DNA of 64,000 bases, taken from positions 140,563 to 204,562 of the forward strand of contig DACE01000033.1 in assembly GCA_002494645.1 (NCBI GenBank), in the 5' to 3' direction. This document shows, one piece after another, positions 1-10,200 of the stretch. Numbering within the stretch: the stretch's first letter is position 1; each line of letters opens with the position of its first letter. The notes under the pieces were generated by a model. That model searched no databases and was not told where the DNA came from. It worked only from the letters and a program-made list of their open reading frames with translations. A program made the translations under genes and the position numbers. The stretch is from Euryarchaeota archaeon UBA256. GTDB lineage: Archaea > Thermoplasmatota > Poseidoniia > Poseidoniales > Poseidoniaceae.

Positions 1-330
1 TAAAATGTAATTGCCATCTTCAAACAAGAGAACCCCTTCCGCATAGACAGTTCGGTTATCGTCCAAACCATTGGAGACAGAAGCATCAGTAAATCGTACA
101 GACAATGTAGAGGTCTCTCCCTCGAGAATAAAAATCATGGTCCCATTATCGATGCTACCATCAAGAACCTGACCTCGCACCGCTACCTCTTCATCAAGGT
201 GATTATCTGGCGATTGCATCAATTCATCTACTGTGGTCGTAGGAACTGGGGCTTGCAAAAGAACTGTAGCCATGAGGCCTAGCGTGACCATGGCCCCAAT
301 CGCAAGAATCCTTGTCCGGCGTGCCCACAT
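1..330 (-). CDS. ccmE: CcmE-like cytochrome c maturation heme chaperone, 3' end cut by window edge
   Basis: Only the first 110 codons lie in the window; no stop is reached before base 1. The start is the ATG read from 330. Residues 1-26 form a basic N-terminus followed by one membrane helix. The rest reads as the OB-fold of CcmE, with VAVRGQVLDGS, a strand like FILEGETSTLSVRF and VYAEGVLFEDGNYIL. CcmE holds heme on the outer membrane face and passes it to apocytochrome c. The heme-binding residue (His, or Cys in many archaeal forms) lies near the C-terminus beyond the edge, so the subtype cannot be read. The gene follows pyrD after 35 bases on the same strand. Family call from fold pattern only. 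Confidence 0.72.
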   Translation of the reverse strand, partial: MWARRTRILAIGAMVTLGLMATVLLQAPVPTTTVDELMQSPDNHLDEEVAVRGQVLDGSIDNGTMIFILEGETSTLSVRFTDASVSNGLDDNRTVYAEGVLLFEDGNYIL

Positions 331-365
331 TGTAAATCACGACGTAGCCTTCCCTTAACAACCTC

Positions 366-1493
366 TCACTTTGGTTGCTCATCGACACCAATCGCAGATT
401 CAAGAGATGTGAATCCTTCTGCATTCAAGGAATAATTAAGGCCATGGACAATTGATTTTACCAGAGACGGGCCTTCGAAAACAAAGCCACTGTAGGCTTG
501 AACCAGAGTAGCACCGGCTTTAATTTTTTCAAGTGCATCTTGCGCCGAGGAGATTCCACCGACTCCAATAATTGGCCAATCGTCCCCGACATGTTGCCTC
601 ACTAGGCGGATCATTTCAGTTGACCGTTGCTTGAGTGGCTGCCCGCTCAACCCTCCGGTCTGGGAGAATACTTGGGCGTCATTCCGATTGGTTGTGTCCG
701 GGCGTTCAATCGTCGTGTTAGAGAGAACGATGCCGTTGGCATTGTTATTCTTTGCAGTCATCGCGATGTGAACGAGTTGTTCATCAGTCAAGTCGGGGGC
801 CACCTTAACCAGCATTGGTTTAGGTTGAATCCCGCTTTCTTTGGCTAAACGCAGGTTGATTTCATGGCATGCAGCAAGAATTCGAAGGAGCCCATCATCG
901 TTCTGCAAATCTCTGAGATTCGGAGTATTGGGAGATGATACGTTAACCACAAAGACATCGGTAAAAGACCAAAGAGCCTGTACCGTGGCAGCATAATCTT
1001 CATGCGCTGTTTCCAATGGAGTAATCTTGGATTTGCCGACATTAACCCATAGTGGTACATTTGGTCGACCAAAACGTTGGAAGTGTGATTCAAGGTGATG
1101 GCGTATATTTTGGGAACCTTCGTTGTTGAAACCCATTCTGTTGACAAGCGCTTGGGCTTGATTCGCACGAAACATCCTTGGCTTTGGATTCCCTTCTTGT
1201 TCGTGTTGTGTGACGCCACCAATTTCGATAAAACCCAAACCAATGCGTTCCCATCCTCGCAATGCAAGGGCGTTTTTATCCATACCAGCAGCAAGTCCAA
1301 ACGGATTGTTGTAGGTCTGTCCAAATACGGTGATTGGGACTGAGTGTCGTGGACGGTAAAGCATCTTCAGGAGGGTTCCTCCGAGAGGTAAAGCTGTCGT
1401 AAGCCGTAGTAAGAGAAGGCTACGGTGGTGGGCTTTTTCGGAGTCCTGAAAGCGGAAGAATGGACGAATCAACCAACGATACAATACGCCCAT
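366..1493 (-). CDS. pyrD: Dihydroorotate dehydrogenase, class 2 (quinone)
   Basis: A 375-residue protein that oxidises dihydroorotate to orotate in pyrimidine synthesis and passes electrons to membrane quinone. Class 2 features are visible: an N-terminal amphipathic extension (residues 1-50) before the barrel, NPFGLAAGMDKNA near 63-75, and NVSSPNTPNLR with the catalytic-loop serines at 186-187 in place of the class 1 cysteine. The FMN phosphate-binding region reads IIGVGGISSAQDALEKI, then the end of the barrel. Length is normal for class 2. The start is the ATG at 1493, with no clear ribosome-binding site; it is divergent from the gene at 1548 across only 54 bases. A quinone-linked enzyme agrees with mqnC at 10.3 kb. 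Confidence 0.95.
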   Translation of the reverse strand: MGVLYRWLIRPFFRFQDSEKAHHRSLLLLRLTTALPLGGTLLKMLYRPRHSVPITVFGQTYNNPFGLAAGMDKNALALRGWERIGLGFIEIGGVTQHEQEGNPKPRMFRANQAQALVNRMGFNNEGSQNIRHHLESHFQRFGRPNVPLWVNVGKSKITPLETAHEDYAATVQALWSFTDVFVVNVSSPNTPNLRDLQNDDGLLRILAACHEINLRLAKESGIQPKPMLVKVAPDLTDEQLVHIAMTAKNNNANGIVLSNTTIERPDTTNRNDAQVFSQTGGLSGQPLKQRSTEMIRLVRQHVGDDWPIIGVGGISSAQDALEKIKAGATLVQAYSGFVFEGPSLVKSIVHGLNYSLNAEGFTSLESAIGVDEQPK

Positions 1494-1547
1494 GCGGCTC
1501 TGTCATGAACGCCAGCCTTCAAATCTTGTCATCACATCGGCCAAGAC

Positions 1548-1970
1548 ATGCGCATCACTGACCCAAAATGGCCGGCCGTGCGTGAATTCTCAAGGCGCAT
1601 CCTGAGAGAGGAAACCATTCAGTTGACAACACCTCCCGAGTTCGAGATGGACCTCATCAATCTCGTCAGAATGATGAGTGATAAACTCCCCGCTCGATTG
1701 GATTTTCCGAAGTTTGATTTCCATCAGGATAATACCATCACGGTGCGTCAACAAAATGACGATGACTGGAATCCCATCATGCATGTTGGTATAGAAGAGC
1801 CGGACGCTGAGGTGCTTTGGATACCGACCGGAGCATCGGAAGCATGGTCAACAATTCGCTCAACGCTCGCTGAGCTGTTAGAAGCAGGATATCCTGGTTG
1901 CCTCGGGTGCGGTGGCCCCGCATCTGAGGAGCCATGGGATGAAGACAAAAGTCGCCAACAATTTGACTGA
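1548..1970 (+). CDS. Small acidic protein of unknown function
   Basis: A 140-residue protein that I do not recognise. It is acidic and soluble, with no signal peptide or membrane segment. Residues 30-60 look helical (EFEMDLINLVRMMSDKL), followed by a strand-rich part, and the C-terminus carries CLGCGG, a single CxxC pair too small to be a full zinc finger. It is divergent from pyrD and 106 bases ahead of the topoisomerase ATG. Coding support is codon-position regularity and the tight fit between flanking genes. No function is proposed. Confidence 0.7.
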   Translation: MRITDPKWPAVREFSRRILREETIQLTTPPEFEMDLINLVRMMSDKLPARLDFPKFDFHQDNTITVRQQNDDDWNPIMHVGIEEPDAEVLWIPTGASEAWSTIRSTLAELLEAGYPGCLGCGGPASEEPWDEDKSRQQFD

Positions 1971-2076
1971 ATTAGGGCCTTCTCATTAACATGAGAGGTT
2001 CAATTTGTCCGAACGAACGCATTCATTGGAGAATCAAAGGAGGGTTCAAGTAGAGTCGTCGGCGGCCCTTACTCAC

Positions 2077-4821
2077 ATGTCTATCGTCATCATCGCAGAG
2101 AAACCGAGTGTTGCCGAAGACCTTGCCAAGGTCCTTGGTGTATCAACTAAGAAGGACACACATTGGTTCAGCGAGGACATTATTATCACGTGGGCCATCG
2201 GTCATTTGCTTGAACTCAAATACATGGACGATTACGACGAGGAGTTCAAAAATTGGCGGAACACCATTGACCGTCTTCCATATATTCCCGATTCATTCCA
2301 ATACAAGGCTAAGGGTGGCAGAGCCAAAAAACAATTGTCGGCAATTATGAAATTGGTCAAGGACAAGACCACGACAGAAATTGTCAACGCGTGTGACGCG
2401 GCTCGAGAAGGTGAACTCATTTTCAGGACCATCGTCGAACACTCGAAGGTAAAGACGCCAACAACCCGTATGTGGATGCAGTCCATGACCTACGATGCAA
2501 TGCTGAATGCCTATGAAAACCGCCAACCCGGAGATACTTATCAGGCGCTCAGCGATGCAGCGTACTCCCGATCAAGGGCGGATTGGATTATTGGTATGAA
2601 CGGCTCCCGGGTTGCAACCCGATTGCCACAAAACAGAGACAGGTCTGCTAACTCCTTGGGACGTGTTCAAACCGCCACACTCGCCCTCGTCGTGGACCAT
2701 GAAATCGAAGTGCTCTCGCACATACCCGTCCCTTACTGGCAACTCAACGGAACGTTTTCTGCCAACGATGCAGTGTGGACGGCTCGTTGGGAACGCACAG
2801 GTCACAAAGACGACAATGAGCGTCCTGAATACAAGGCACATCGTATCATGGACGTCACGGAAAAAGAAGCGATTGAGGCTGTTCTCACCGATAATGGCTC
2901 CTTCTCTACCGAAGAGAAAAGTCGTACGAAGAAAGAACAACCTCCTTTCAATTTCGACCTCACGACCCTACAAAAAAGAGCGAATAGCATGTGGTCATGG
3001 TCAGCAAAACGAACGCTCGGTGTGGCCCAAGACCTCTACGATAAGTTCAAACTCACGACTTACCCCCGAACCGATTCAAAGTATCTAACCGAAGACATGC
3101 ATGAAACGGTCGCAAAGACACTCGACGATCTTTCGAGCCAATCGAATTATTCTGAACACGTCAAGCGCCTTCAAACTGATGGTTTGGCAAATGCAAAGCG
3201 CAACTTCAACAATTCGAAGGTATCAGATCACTACGCCATTGTACCTACTGGACAAAACCCTCCCCTTAATTTTGGAGGCGACCATGCTAAACTCTACGAT
3301 ATGATCGTACGAAATTTCTTGGCATCATGGCACCCCATAGCTGAATGGACCGTCACCAAACGAACATCAACCAAATCTGGGCATCAATTCATCAAGGAAG
3401 TTGAACGCTTGGCCGTGCCTGGATGGCGTGCTGTCGTCGCAAAGAAGGACAAAGTGCCAGAGGGTTGGGGCAATCTCAGTAGTAATCCCTGTGAAACAAC
3501 GCTTGATTCTCATGAATTCTCAGAAGAGAAAAGCAAGCCAAAAAATAGACTCAAGGAAGCAAGCCTGCTCCAACTCATGGAGCATGCTGGCAAACATATC
3601 GATGATGAGGAGCTTGCAGAAGCGATCAAAGAAAAAGGATTGGGGACGCCTGCAACACGTGCTGATACCATTGAAAAGCTGTTGGGCCGCAACTACATTC
3701 GTAGATCACGCAACGGTACCATCAGTGCATCGCCTCATGGAATCAGGATGATTGACGTACTTCGCCGTATTCCGGTCGAATGGATTACCTCGCCCGAATT
3801 GACCGGGGACATGGAAGCCTCGCTGCTCTCTGTTCAACGCGGTGAAGCACCGATGGAAACCTACATGGAAAAAATCATCCAACAAACTCAAACAATGGTT
3901 GAACGGATTCGAGACCACGACCGAAGCACCCTCTATCTTGACGAGCCAAGCCTAGGCGAATGCCCATCTTGCAGCGGAGCAATTATGGAAAATACTCTGG
4001 CTTACCAGTGCGAAAAGAATGAGGGAAGAAACAAAGGATGTCCGTTTGTCTTCTGGAAAGACACTTCCGGTCGTTGGTTTGACCGCAACACTGCTTCACT
4101 ACTCATAGAGAACAGTTCCCTTGACGACCTCCATGGATTCTTTTCTCAGGCAGGAGAAGGGTACGAAACATCTGTAGTACTTTCAAAGGATGGAAAGGTC
4201 ACAACCAAAGGCGGTGCTGGCGGGGGTACCAGTGAAGACGACGAAGTATTGTGCCCATGTCCGGTATGTGACCACGGATCAATCCGAATTACAACCAACG
4301 CCTATAATTGTGACAACACCGAATGTACCTTCCGAGGAATGCAGAACGTCATGTGCAAGAGATTGATTACGCCAGATGAGGCAAGACCTATTTTCACCGA
4401 TGGAAAATCCGTTCTTCTTGAGGAATTCACGTCAAAGCGAAATAAACCGTTCAATGCTTTTCTCATGCTTGATAAGAATCGTGTGAAATATGATTTCCCT
4501 CCGCGTGCTGCCGCTGCAGATGCCAAACGCTTCACCGTAGTTCCTGGCGTGGTGGCAATTTGCCCCCAAACAAAGGCCAACATCATTGAAACTGAGACAC
4601 ATTATACAACAGAAGATAATTCAACGAATTGTAAAATACACATTGAGCGATGTATTTCGAAGCGAGACATTACACGAGAGGAAGCAAAAACGCTCATTGA
4701 AACAGGCACAGTAGGTCCTTTTGATGATTTCACTTCCAAGAAGACAAATAACCCCTTTGCAGCCTCATTATACCTGAAAAAGAATCAGGCCGTTGGATAT
4801 AAGTTTGCCAAACGGTCATGA
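2077..4821 (+). CDS. Type IA DNA topoisomerase, TopB-like with C-terminal repeats
   Basis: A 914-residue enzyme from the ATG at 2077 that relaxes or decatenates DNA through a 5'-phosphotyrosine link. The Toprim domain opens with MSIVIIAEKPS and has the acidic motif DAAREGE (107-113). SLGRVQTATLAL follows in the gate domain, and the catalytic tyrosine is Tyr329 in TYPRTDSKYL. The C-terminal part has two Cys-rich zinc ribbons (from about 629 and 726) and two copies of a short repeat with the FTSK...PF pattern (about 780-812 and 883-913). This repeat is typical of bacterial TopB/topoisomerase III-like proteins, so transfer from bacteria is likely. An in-frame TTG at 2005 behind GAGAGGT would add 24 residues; the ATG was chosen because family members begin at the Toprim strand. 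Confidence 0.93.
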   Translation: MSIVIIAEKPSVAEDLAKVLGVSTKKDTHWFSEDIIITWAIGHLLELKYMDDYDEEFKNWRNTIDRLPYIPDSFQYKAKGGRAKKQLSAIMKLVKDKTTTEIVNACDAAREGELIFRTIVEHSKVKTPTTRMWMQSMTYDAMLNAYENRQPGDTYQALSDAAYSRSRADWIIGMNGSRVATRLPQNRDRSANSLGRVQTATLALVVDHEIEVLSHIPVPYWQLNGTFSANDAVWTARWERTGHKDDNERPEYKAHRIMDVTEKEAIEAVLTDNGSFSTEEKSRTKKEQPPFNFDLTTLQKRANSMWSWSAKRTLGVAQDLYDKFKLTTYPRTDSKYLTEDMHETVAKTLDDLSSQSNYSEHVKRLQTDGLANAKRNFNNSKVSDHYAIVPTGQNPPLNFGGDHAKLYDMIVRNFLASWHPIAEWTVTKRTSTKSGHQFIKEVERLAVPGWRAVVAKKDKVPEGWGNLSSNPCETTLDSHEFSEEKSKPKNRLKEASLLQLMEHAGKHIDDEELAEAIKEKGLGTPATRADTIEKLLGRNYIRRSRNGTISASPHGIRMIDVLRRIPVEWITSPELTGDMEASLLSVQRGEAPMETYMEKIIQQTQTMVERIRDHDRSTLYLDEPSLGECPSCSGAIMENTLAYQCEKNEGRNKGCPFVFWKDTSGRWFDRNTASLLIENSSLDDLHGFFSQAGEGYETSVVLSKDGKVTTKGGAGGGTSEDDEVLCPCPVCDHGSIRITTNAYNCDNTECTFRGMQNVMCKRLITPDEARPIFTDGKSVLLEEFTSKRNKPFNAFLMLDKNRVKYDFPPRAAAADAKRFTVVPGVVAICPQTKANIIETETHYTTEDNSTNCKIHIERCISKRDITREEAKTLIETGTVGPFDDFTSKKTNNPFAASLYLKKNQAVGYKFAKRS

Positions 4822-4872
4822 GGGACTTCTCCGTAAAGGAAGGTTGAAACAATACCTTTCACACGAAGAGAT

Positions 4873-6087
4873 ATGGACACCTACCACTACGATGTCGTCA
4901 TCGTCGGTGCGGGACCTATCGGAGGAAGGTCTGCTGAACTTCTTGCTGAAACCGGACTCTCGGTCTTGATGCTCGAGGAGCACACAGAAATCGGGCGTCC
5001 GTTCCAGTGCGCTGGTTTGGTGACCCCGTCTGCAATGAAGGTTGTAGAAGCGTATGATACAGTTCTCGAGGAAGTGGATGGAGCATTGATTCATGGGCCA
5101 AGTGGAACCCTCGTCCCCGTCGGTACAGAAGGTGTACTGAGAACCTATGTTGTTTGCAGAAAGCGCTTCGACCAATTTGTTGTTCAAAAGGGCATGGAAG
5201 CAGGAGCTCATATGTGGCTGAATTCATCCCCAATCGATGCTACAATTGAAAACGAGGGAGCAACGATTGTTGTCAAAAAGGACGGAACAGAAGTTACCGT
5301 TCGATGCAAATTGATCATCGGTGCGGATGGCGCACACAGTTGGACACGCCGTTATTTCAAAATGGGACGACCCAAAGAATTGATGATTGGATTTCAGACA
5401 GAAGTCGTCGGATATCAAGGACGTGAACGCTGGCTGGAGATGTACAGCGGTGAAAGCATCGCACCTGGATTCTTTGCGTGGGTAATTCCATCTGGTTTTG
5501 GAACCCATCGAATTGGATTGTGGTCAACCGCAGACCGACTTAACGGGAGAAGCATTGAATCATGCTACCAAGACCTGCTTGACCATCCCCTCTGGAAGGA
5601 TAGATTCAGCGAAACTCAAGAAATAGCACGATATTGTGGACCCGTACCTTCTGGTATGGTCAAAAAAACTGTCAAGGAACGTGTGATGTTACTCGGTGAC
5701 GCTGCAGGCATGGCAAAACCCACAACCGGGGGTGGCATCGGTCCGGGATTCCACCAAATACAGTGCATATTGACACCACTCGTAGATGCGGTCAACAAGA
5801 ATGATTTGTCAGAATCGCGATTGCGTGCCATCACGAAAAAACCCTGGGAAGCAATGAAAAAAGAACAGGATAGAGCTCGTGCTTTACGAAATCTCTTGGT
5901 CAGCGATTGTAGTGATAATAAACTCGACCAGCATTTCATGAACTTTGCTCATCCTGACACACTGCAACTCATCAATGAGGTCGGTGATATTGAGAAACCC
6001 GTCCCACTCGGCATGGCCTTGTTGCGAAATGTACCAGCATTCCGACCTCTCGCTCTCAAAGCAGGGGTTCGTCTTCTTTTGAGTTAG
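4873..6087 (+). CDS. Geranylgeranyl reductase family flavoprotein
   Basis: A 404-residue FAD enzyme. The N-terminus has the dinucleotide-binding fingerprint VVIVGAGPIGG, followed by FQCAGLVTP, the Cys-containing active-site segment of this family. A second FAD motif, LLGDAAGMAKPTTGGGIG, starts near residue 272. In archaea these enzymes saturate the double bonds of digeranylgeranylglycerol phospholipids to give the phytanyl chains of membrane lipids. Some relatives act on quinone side chains or chlorophyll precursors, so the substrate is inferred. The ATG at 4873 follows GAAGAG. It lies 51 bases after the topoisomerase and 8 bases before the next gene, suggesting co-transcription. Confidence 0.88.
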   Translation: MDTYHYDVVIVGAGPIGGRSAELLAETGLSVLMLEEHTEIGRPFQCAGLVTPSAMKVVEAYDTVLEEVDGALIHGPSGTLVPVGTEGVLRTYVVCRKRFDQFVVQKGMEAGAHMWLNSSPIDATIENEGATIVVKKDGTEVTVRCKLIIGADGAHSWTRRYFKMGRPKELMIGFQTEVVGYQGRERWLEMYSGESIAPGFFAWVIPSGFGTHRIGLWSTADRLNGRSIESCYQDLLDHPLWKDRFSETQEIARYCGPVPSGMVKKTVKERVMLLGDAAGMAKPTTGGGIGPGFHQIQCILTPLVDAVNKNDLSESRLRAITKKPWEAMKKEQDRARALRNLLVSDCSDNKLDQHFMNFAHPDTLQLINEVGDIEKPVPLGMALLRNVPAFRPLALKAGVRLLLS

Positions 6088-6095
6088 GTGATCCT

Positions 6096-7238
6096 GTGGT
6101 CGAACTCAAAGAAATTCAGCGTATCCGTTACCCTCCCTTTGAGGCGTCTCGATGGATTCCCTCTGCACTACCAATTGCTCAACGGACTGCTTCCATAGGA
6201 GATTTTGAGTCGAAGGCAGAGGCTCAAAGCTTCCTCAATACCAAAGGCCCGTCGGTTCAAATTGGTGAAGAAGATTCATGGCTAATTGAACGGAGTTACA
6301 GATACGGCGAAGATGAACTCCATCCCATCAGCGAACTGGCTGTATTGGAACACGAAACCTTCCCGAATGTCGTGTACAGACAACGCCAAGGTTGGTATCT
6401 TATTCCTAATCCAATTCACAATATATTGCGGAAATTTATCAACGGTGTTGTCGTTATCCTCTTGCTTAGCCTGGCTTATCTCTTCATTTCTCCCATCCTT
6501 ATCTTCCTCTCAATTCCAGTGTACGGAATTGAAACGGTTCGTTGGGGTTTGTTGGACTACCCCTCCCTTGCAGTTGTCGTTGTACCGTTAATTTTTGCAC
6601 CCTTAATCGTGAGAGTATGTGCGAATTTACTTGAACTTAGGAGGCAGAATTCCTTTCTCAAACGTGGACTAAAATCTCCTACGATCAAGTTTCTCAAATC
6701 GAGTATTTCTGACCAAGCGCTTGAATTCGACCTGATATTTCCAGAATGGGATGATGGCTGGAAGCATGTAGATGTCATGTGGAGAGTTGGTGTTCTACCT
6801 CCTGCTAGAGAAGTGTTATTCAAGGAACTCGCCCGTGAAGTCACTCGCCAACCGCCTCCAGGTCTAGCAACCGAATTACCGCATCATTGGGAAGAGGGTT
6901 TAGATGACGGAACTGCAGGTGGGGAGGATGCTCCTATGGAGCTCCAAGATGTCAAAGGAGGCTTCTATCTCCGCCCCATGCGAATAATGTCATCTGGAGG
7001 AAGCCAGCGATGGGATGATGGGAAATCAATCTGCCTCTCACCCCCCGAACCCATTTGGCCAGGAACCCTCAATTCCGACTTGATTCGCATCCATTGGGAA
7101 TGCATTATACGGATTGAGCGGGAACAAAAAGGTGCTCTTCTTTGGGTTCAACCTCTCAAGGTCGCTCATTCAAAAACATTAGACAGAATCACCGATTTAC
7201 CACTGCACGATGGCCGTTCCGAATTGGACATTAGATAA
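6096..7238 (+). CDS. Unrecognised membrane protein with two helices
   Basis: A 380-residue protein of no family known to me. Residues 1-110 are soluble, two long hydrophobic segments lie at about 115-140 and 155-175, and residues 180-380 are soluble with a Pro- and Trp-rich end. There is no signal peptide, so both ends probably face the same side of the membrane, most likely the cytoplasm. It starts at GTG 6096, preceded by AGGTGATCC, a near-perfect match to the 3' end of archaeal 16S rRNA, which fixes the start. It is 8 bases downstream of the geranylgeranyl reductase and probably in its operon; a link to lipid synthesis is only a guess from position. Confidence 0.8.
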   Translation: MVELKEIQRIRYPPFEASRWIPSALPIAQRTASIGDFESKAEAQSFLNTKGPSVQIGEEDSWLIERSYRYGEDELHPISELAVLEHETFPNVVYRQRQGWYLIPNPIHNILRKFINGVVVILLLSLAYLFISPILIFLSIPVYGIETVRWGLLDYPSLAVVVVPLIFAPLIVRVCANLLELRRQNSFLKRGLKSPTIKFLKSSISDQALEFDLIFPEWDDGWKHVDVMWRVGVLPPAREVLFKELAREVTRQPPPGLATELPHHWEEGLDDGTAGGEDAPMELQDVKGGFYLRPMRIMSSGGSQRWDDGKSICLSPPEPIWPGTLNSDLIRIHWECIIRIEREQKGALLWVQPLKVAHSKTLDRITDLPLHDGRSELDIR

Positions 7239-7275
7239 TCAACACATTCATGGATGTCAATGCCTTGCATCTTTC

Positions 7276-10200
7276 ATGGACAAGCGAAAAGCGTCTGCTT
7301 TCTTCTTTGTCGCCATCATGCTTCTAGCAGGGTGTATGAGTGGTAGTGACCCTGCTCCGATTGAAGAAGTCATCATTGAAACCTATACCATTGAGCCTAC
7401 CTGGGTTCTATCTCCAAATGCCATTCAATTGGGTGATGAGGCTACCTTTTTACTCAATGTTGAGCAACAGGGGACGGGAGAATATTCCATCGAGCCGACC
7501 GTACTTCTTCCATCATTTGCGACGCTGAATGTCTTTGACTGGACACAGCAAGATGGTACTGAATCCACGAAGACATACCAATTATCGTTCATCCCTGCCT
7601 CAGTAGGTGAACATATTATTTCAATCGCTTTTGCAAATCAAGGTTCAAACAACTTAGTGCCACAACCAGCAAAAATGGTCCACGTACTGACCGTGCTACA
7701 ACCTGATGAACCGGCACCCATCCTCACCGTTCCCGCACAATTGGTTTTAGAAGAGCCTAATTTGGTGTGGTTTGAAGGTAGCATAGAACACACCGACTCA
7801 AATTCCTGTGCTATAACATACACCGTTACAGATGGAAATTCTGGTCAAATTAGCCTTAATGAACAAGAAACATGGAAAGTGCTGCTCGATTTTACCGAGG
7901 CTACTTCATCCCACACCATTACCACTGTAGCCACATGCGGAGTCTACACAATTCTAAGCGACACGACGGTCACTCAGGTGATTATTGAAGGTGCAGGGGA
8001 TGATGAAGATGGAGACGGTATTCAAAATGCTAATGACCTCTGTCCAACAGGATATGGAGCAAATGAAGGTTGGCAATCGACACTTACAACCGACGGAGAT
8101 CGTGATGGGTGTCGAGATAATGATGAAGACGAAGATGACGACAACGACGGAATCATTGACCTTTATGATGGATGTCCAACATCCTACGGATGGATTAGCA
8201 CCCCAAGTGCCGACTACGATTACGATGGTTGCCATGATGCCGATGAAGACGATGATGATGATGGAGACGGGGTTTTGGATCTCGATGACTCTTGCCCAAT
8301 TGGTCGGAAAGGGTGGGCATCCAACCGGTACAGCGACTGGGACAATGATGGTTGTTCGGACCTCGACGAAGATGACAACGACGACAACGATGACCTACGA
8401 GACGAAATTGATGACTGTCCAAAGGGAGTTGCAGAATGGCAATCAAACAATACAACGGATTGGGACCATGATGGATGTCACGATTTCAATGAGGATGAGG
8501 ACGATGATAACGACGGAGTCAATGATGTTAATGCGACTGGTTCTACACTTGATTTATGCCCTCAAACACCCAAAAACGCCACTGATATCAACGAATTTGG
8601 GTGTGCTGCACTTCAACGTGACACTGATGGAGACGGAGTAAATGACTTTGTTGACCAGTGTGAGGGGACACCTACAGGACTTCAAGTGAATTCTCTCGGC
8701 TGTGCTGATTTAGACGGCGATGGCGTCTTCGCCAATGTTGACCTCTGCCCGCAATCACCCGACAGATGGAGCGTCAATGCTGTAGGTTGTGCAGTCGTCC
8801 AAGAGCCAGTGGCTTGGACAGACAGCACCAGCCTCAACGGTCCGATGCAAACTGTTCCACAATTCAGTTTTCCTACCCTCAATGGCACATACAACTTCAA
8901 AAACCGCTGGAGCGGACATGATGTCTACTTTTTCATGTTCAAGTATACCGATTCCAGCGGTAATTCGAACACTGGAACGTGGGGGCAAAACCCTGGTAAA
9001 TTCATACGCAATTTACCAGAAAATACACAACTCTTCTACGGTTCATTTGATAACAGTTATCACAACGATATAATTTCTCAGCGTAATACAGTTTTGGCAG
9101 GATTAACCGCATCTGAAGAAGCGTATTGGGACTCACGCATCCATTATATCGACATGGATGCGAGTAATCTTGGAGGTGGCATAGGCTCCATCATCTCATC
9201 CTTCAACAATCCATTCTTTGTTGGAATTGACCGCTTCCAACTAGCAAGAGAGACCGGTTCACTCTACGCTTGGACTTCTCAATCCAATGATCCGTTCCAT
9301 CTCTCCTTTGAGCCCAATCAATGGGTTGCAGAATTCCCAACCAAGATTCGTCAGCATGACCCCGCAGTACATGCAGTGACGATCATGGACTTTCAAAGGC
9401 ACACGGGTGGCTGGGGAGGGGGTTACTCTGAATTTGCCAACGCGACAATGAACCTACCCCAAGATTTGACATCGTATGACACCCTTGAAGTGTACCATGA
9501 ACATGCCTGTTATGAACGTAAAAATCGCTATCAAAACTCAGACCAGTCCTACGGAGGATGCCACGAGTGGGATTACCTCGCCTACCTCTATGTCTGTGAT
9601 GAAATGAACAATTCAATATGCAATACCGAGATGGTTCGATGGATAACTACCTACGGAAGAGAAGGTATGTGGTTAACAGACATTAGCCCCTATCTTTTCA
9701 TGCTCAATGATGGAGAAGATCGACGATTTAAGTATGCAGGAGCGAATAAGGGAGATCTTACTGTCACTTTCCTCTTCAGTGATTGGGGAAGTGGAACTCG
9801 CGCAACCAATGCCACCTACGCATTCAGCGGGGGGCAGTTTGATGGCACATACAATAACGAATCTCGCTATCTTCGCCAACTTAATTTCACGACACCTGCA
9901 TGGGCAACCAGTGTTGAAATTGTCGCTACAATCACCGGCCACGGTTTCAATAAAGACAGTGCGAATTGTGCTGAATTCTGTGACCACCAGCATTATTACA
10001 CCATGGGAAGTCATCAAACATACGAATGGCATCCTATCGTATACAGCAGTGAAGGTTGCGAAAATGAAGTCAACAATGGGGTTGTTGCCAATCAATTTGG
10101 TTCATGGCCATTTGGAAGAGCGGGTTGGTGTGCAGGACAAGATGTCAAGCAGTGGAGGTATGACATCACGGACTGGGTTGACAATTCAACCAATAATACG

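Noticed and set aside
7985..8641. Long second open frame across the Asp-rich repeats
   Set aside because: Its product is a Met/Thr-rich low-complexity string arising from shifted GAT/GAC-rich codons of the calcium repeats; no ribosome-binding site or domain.
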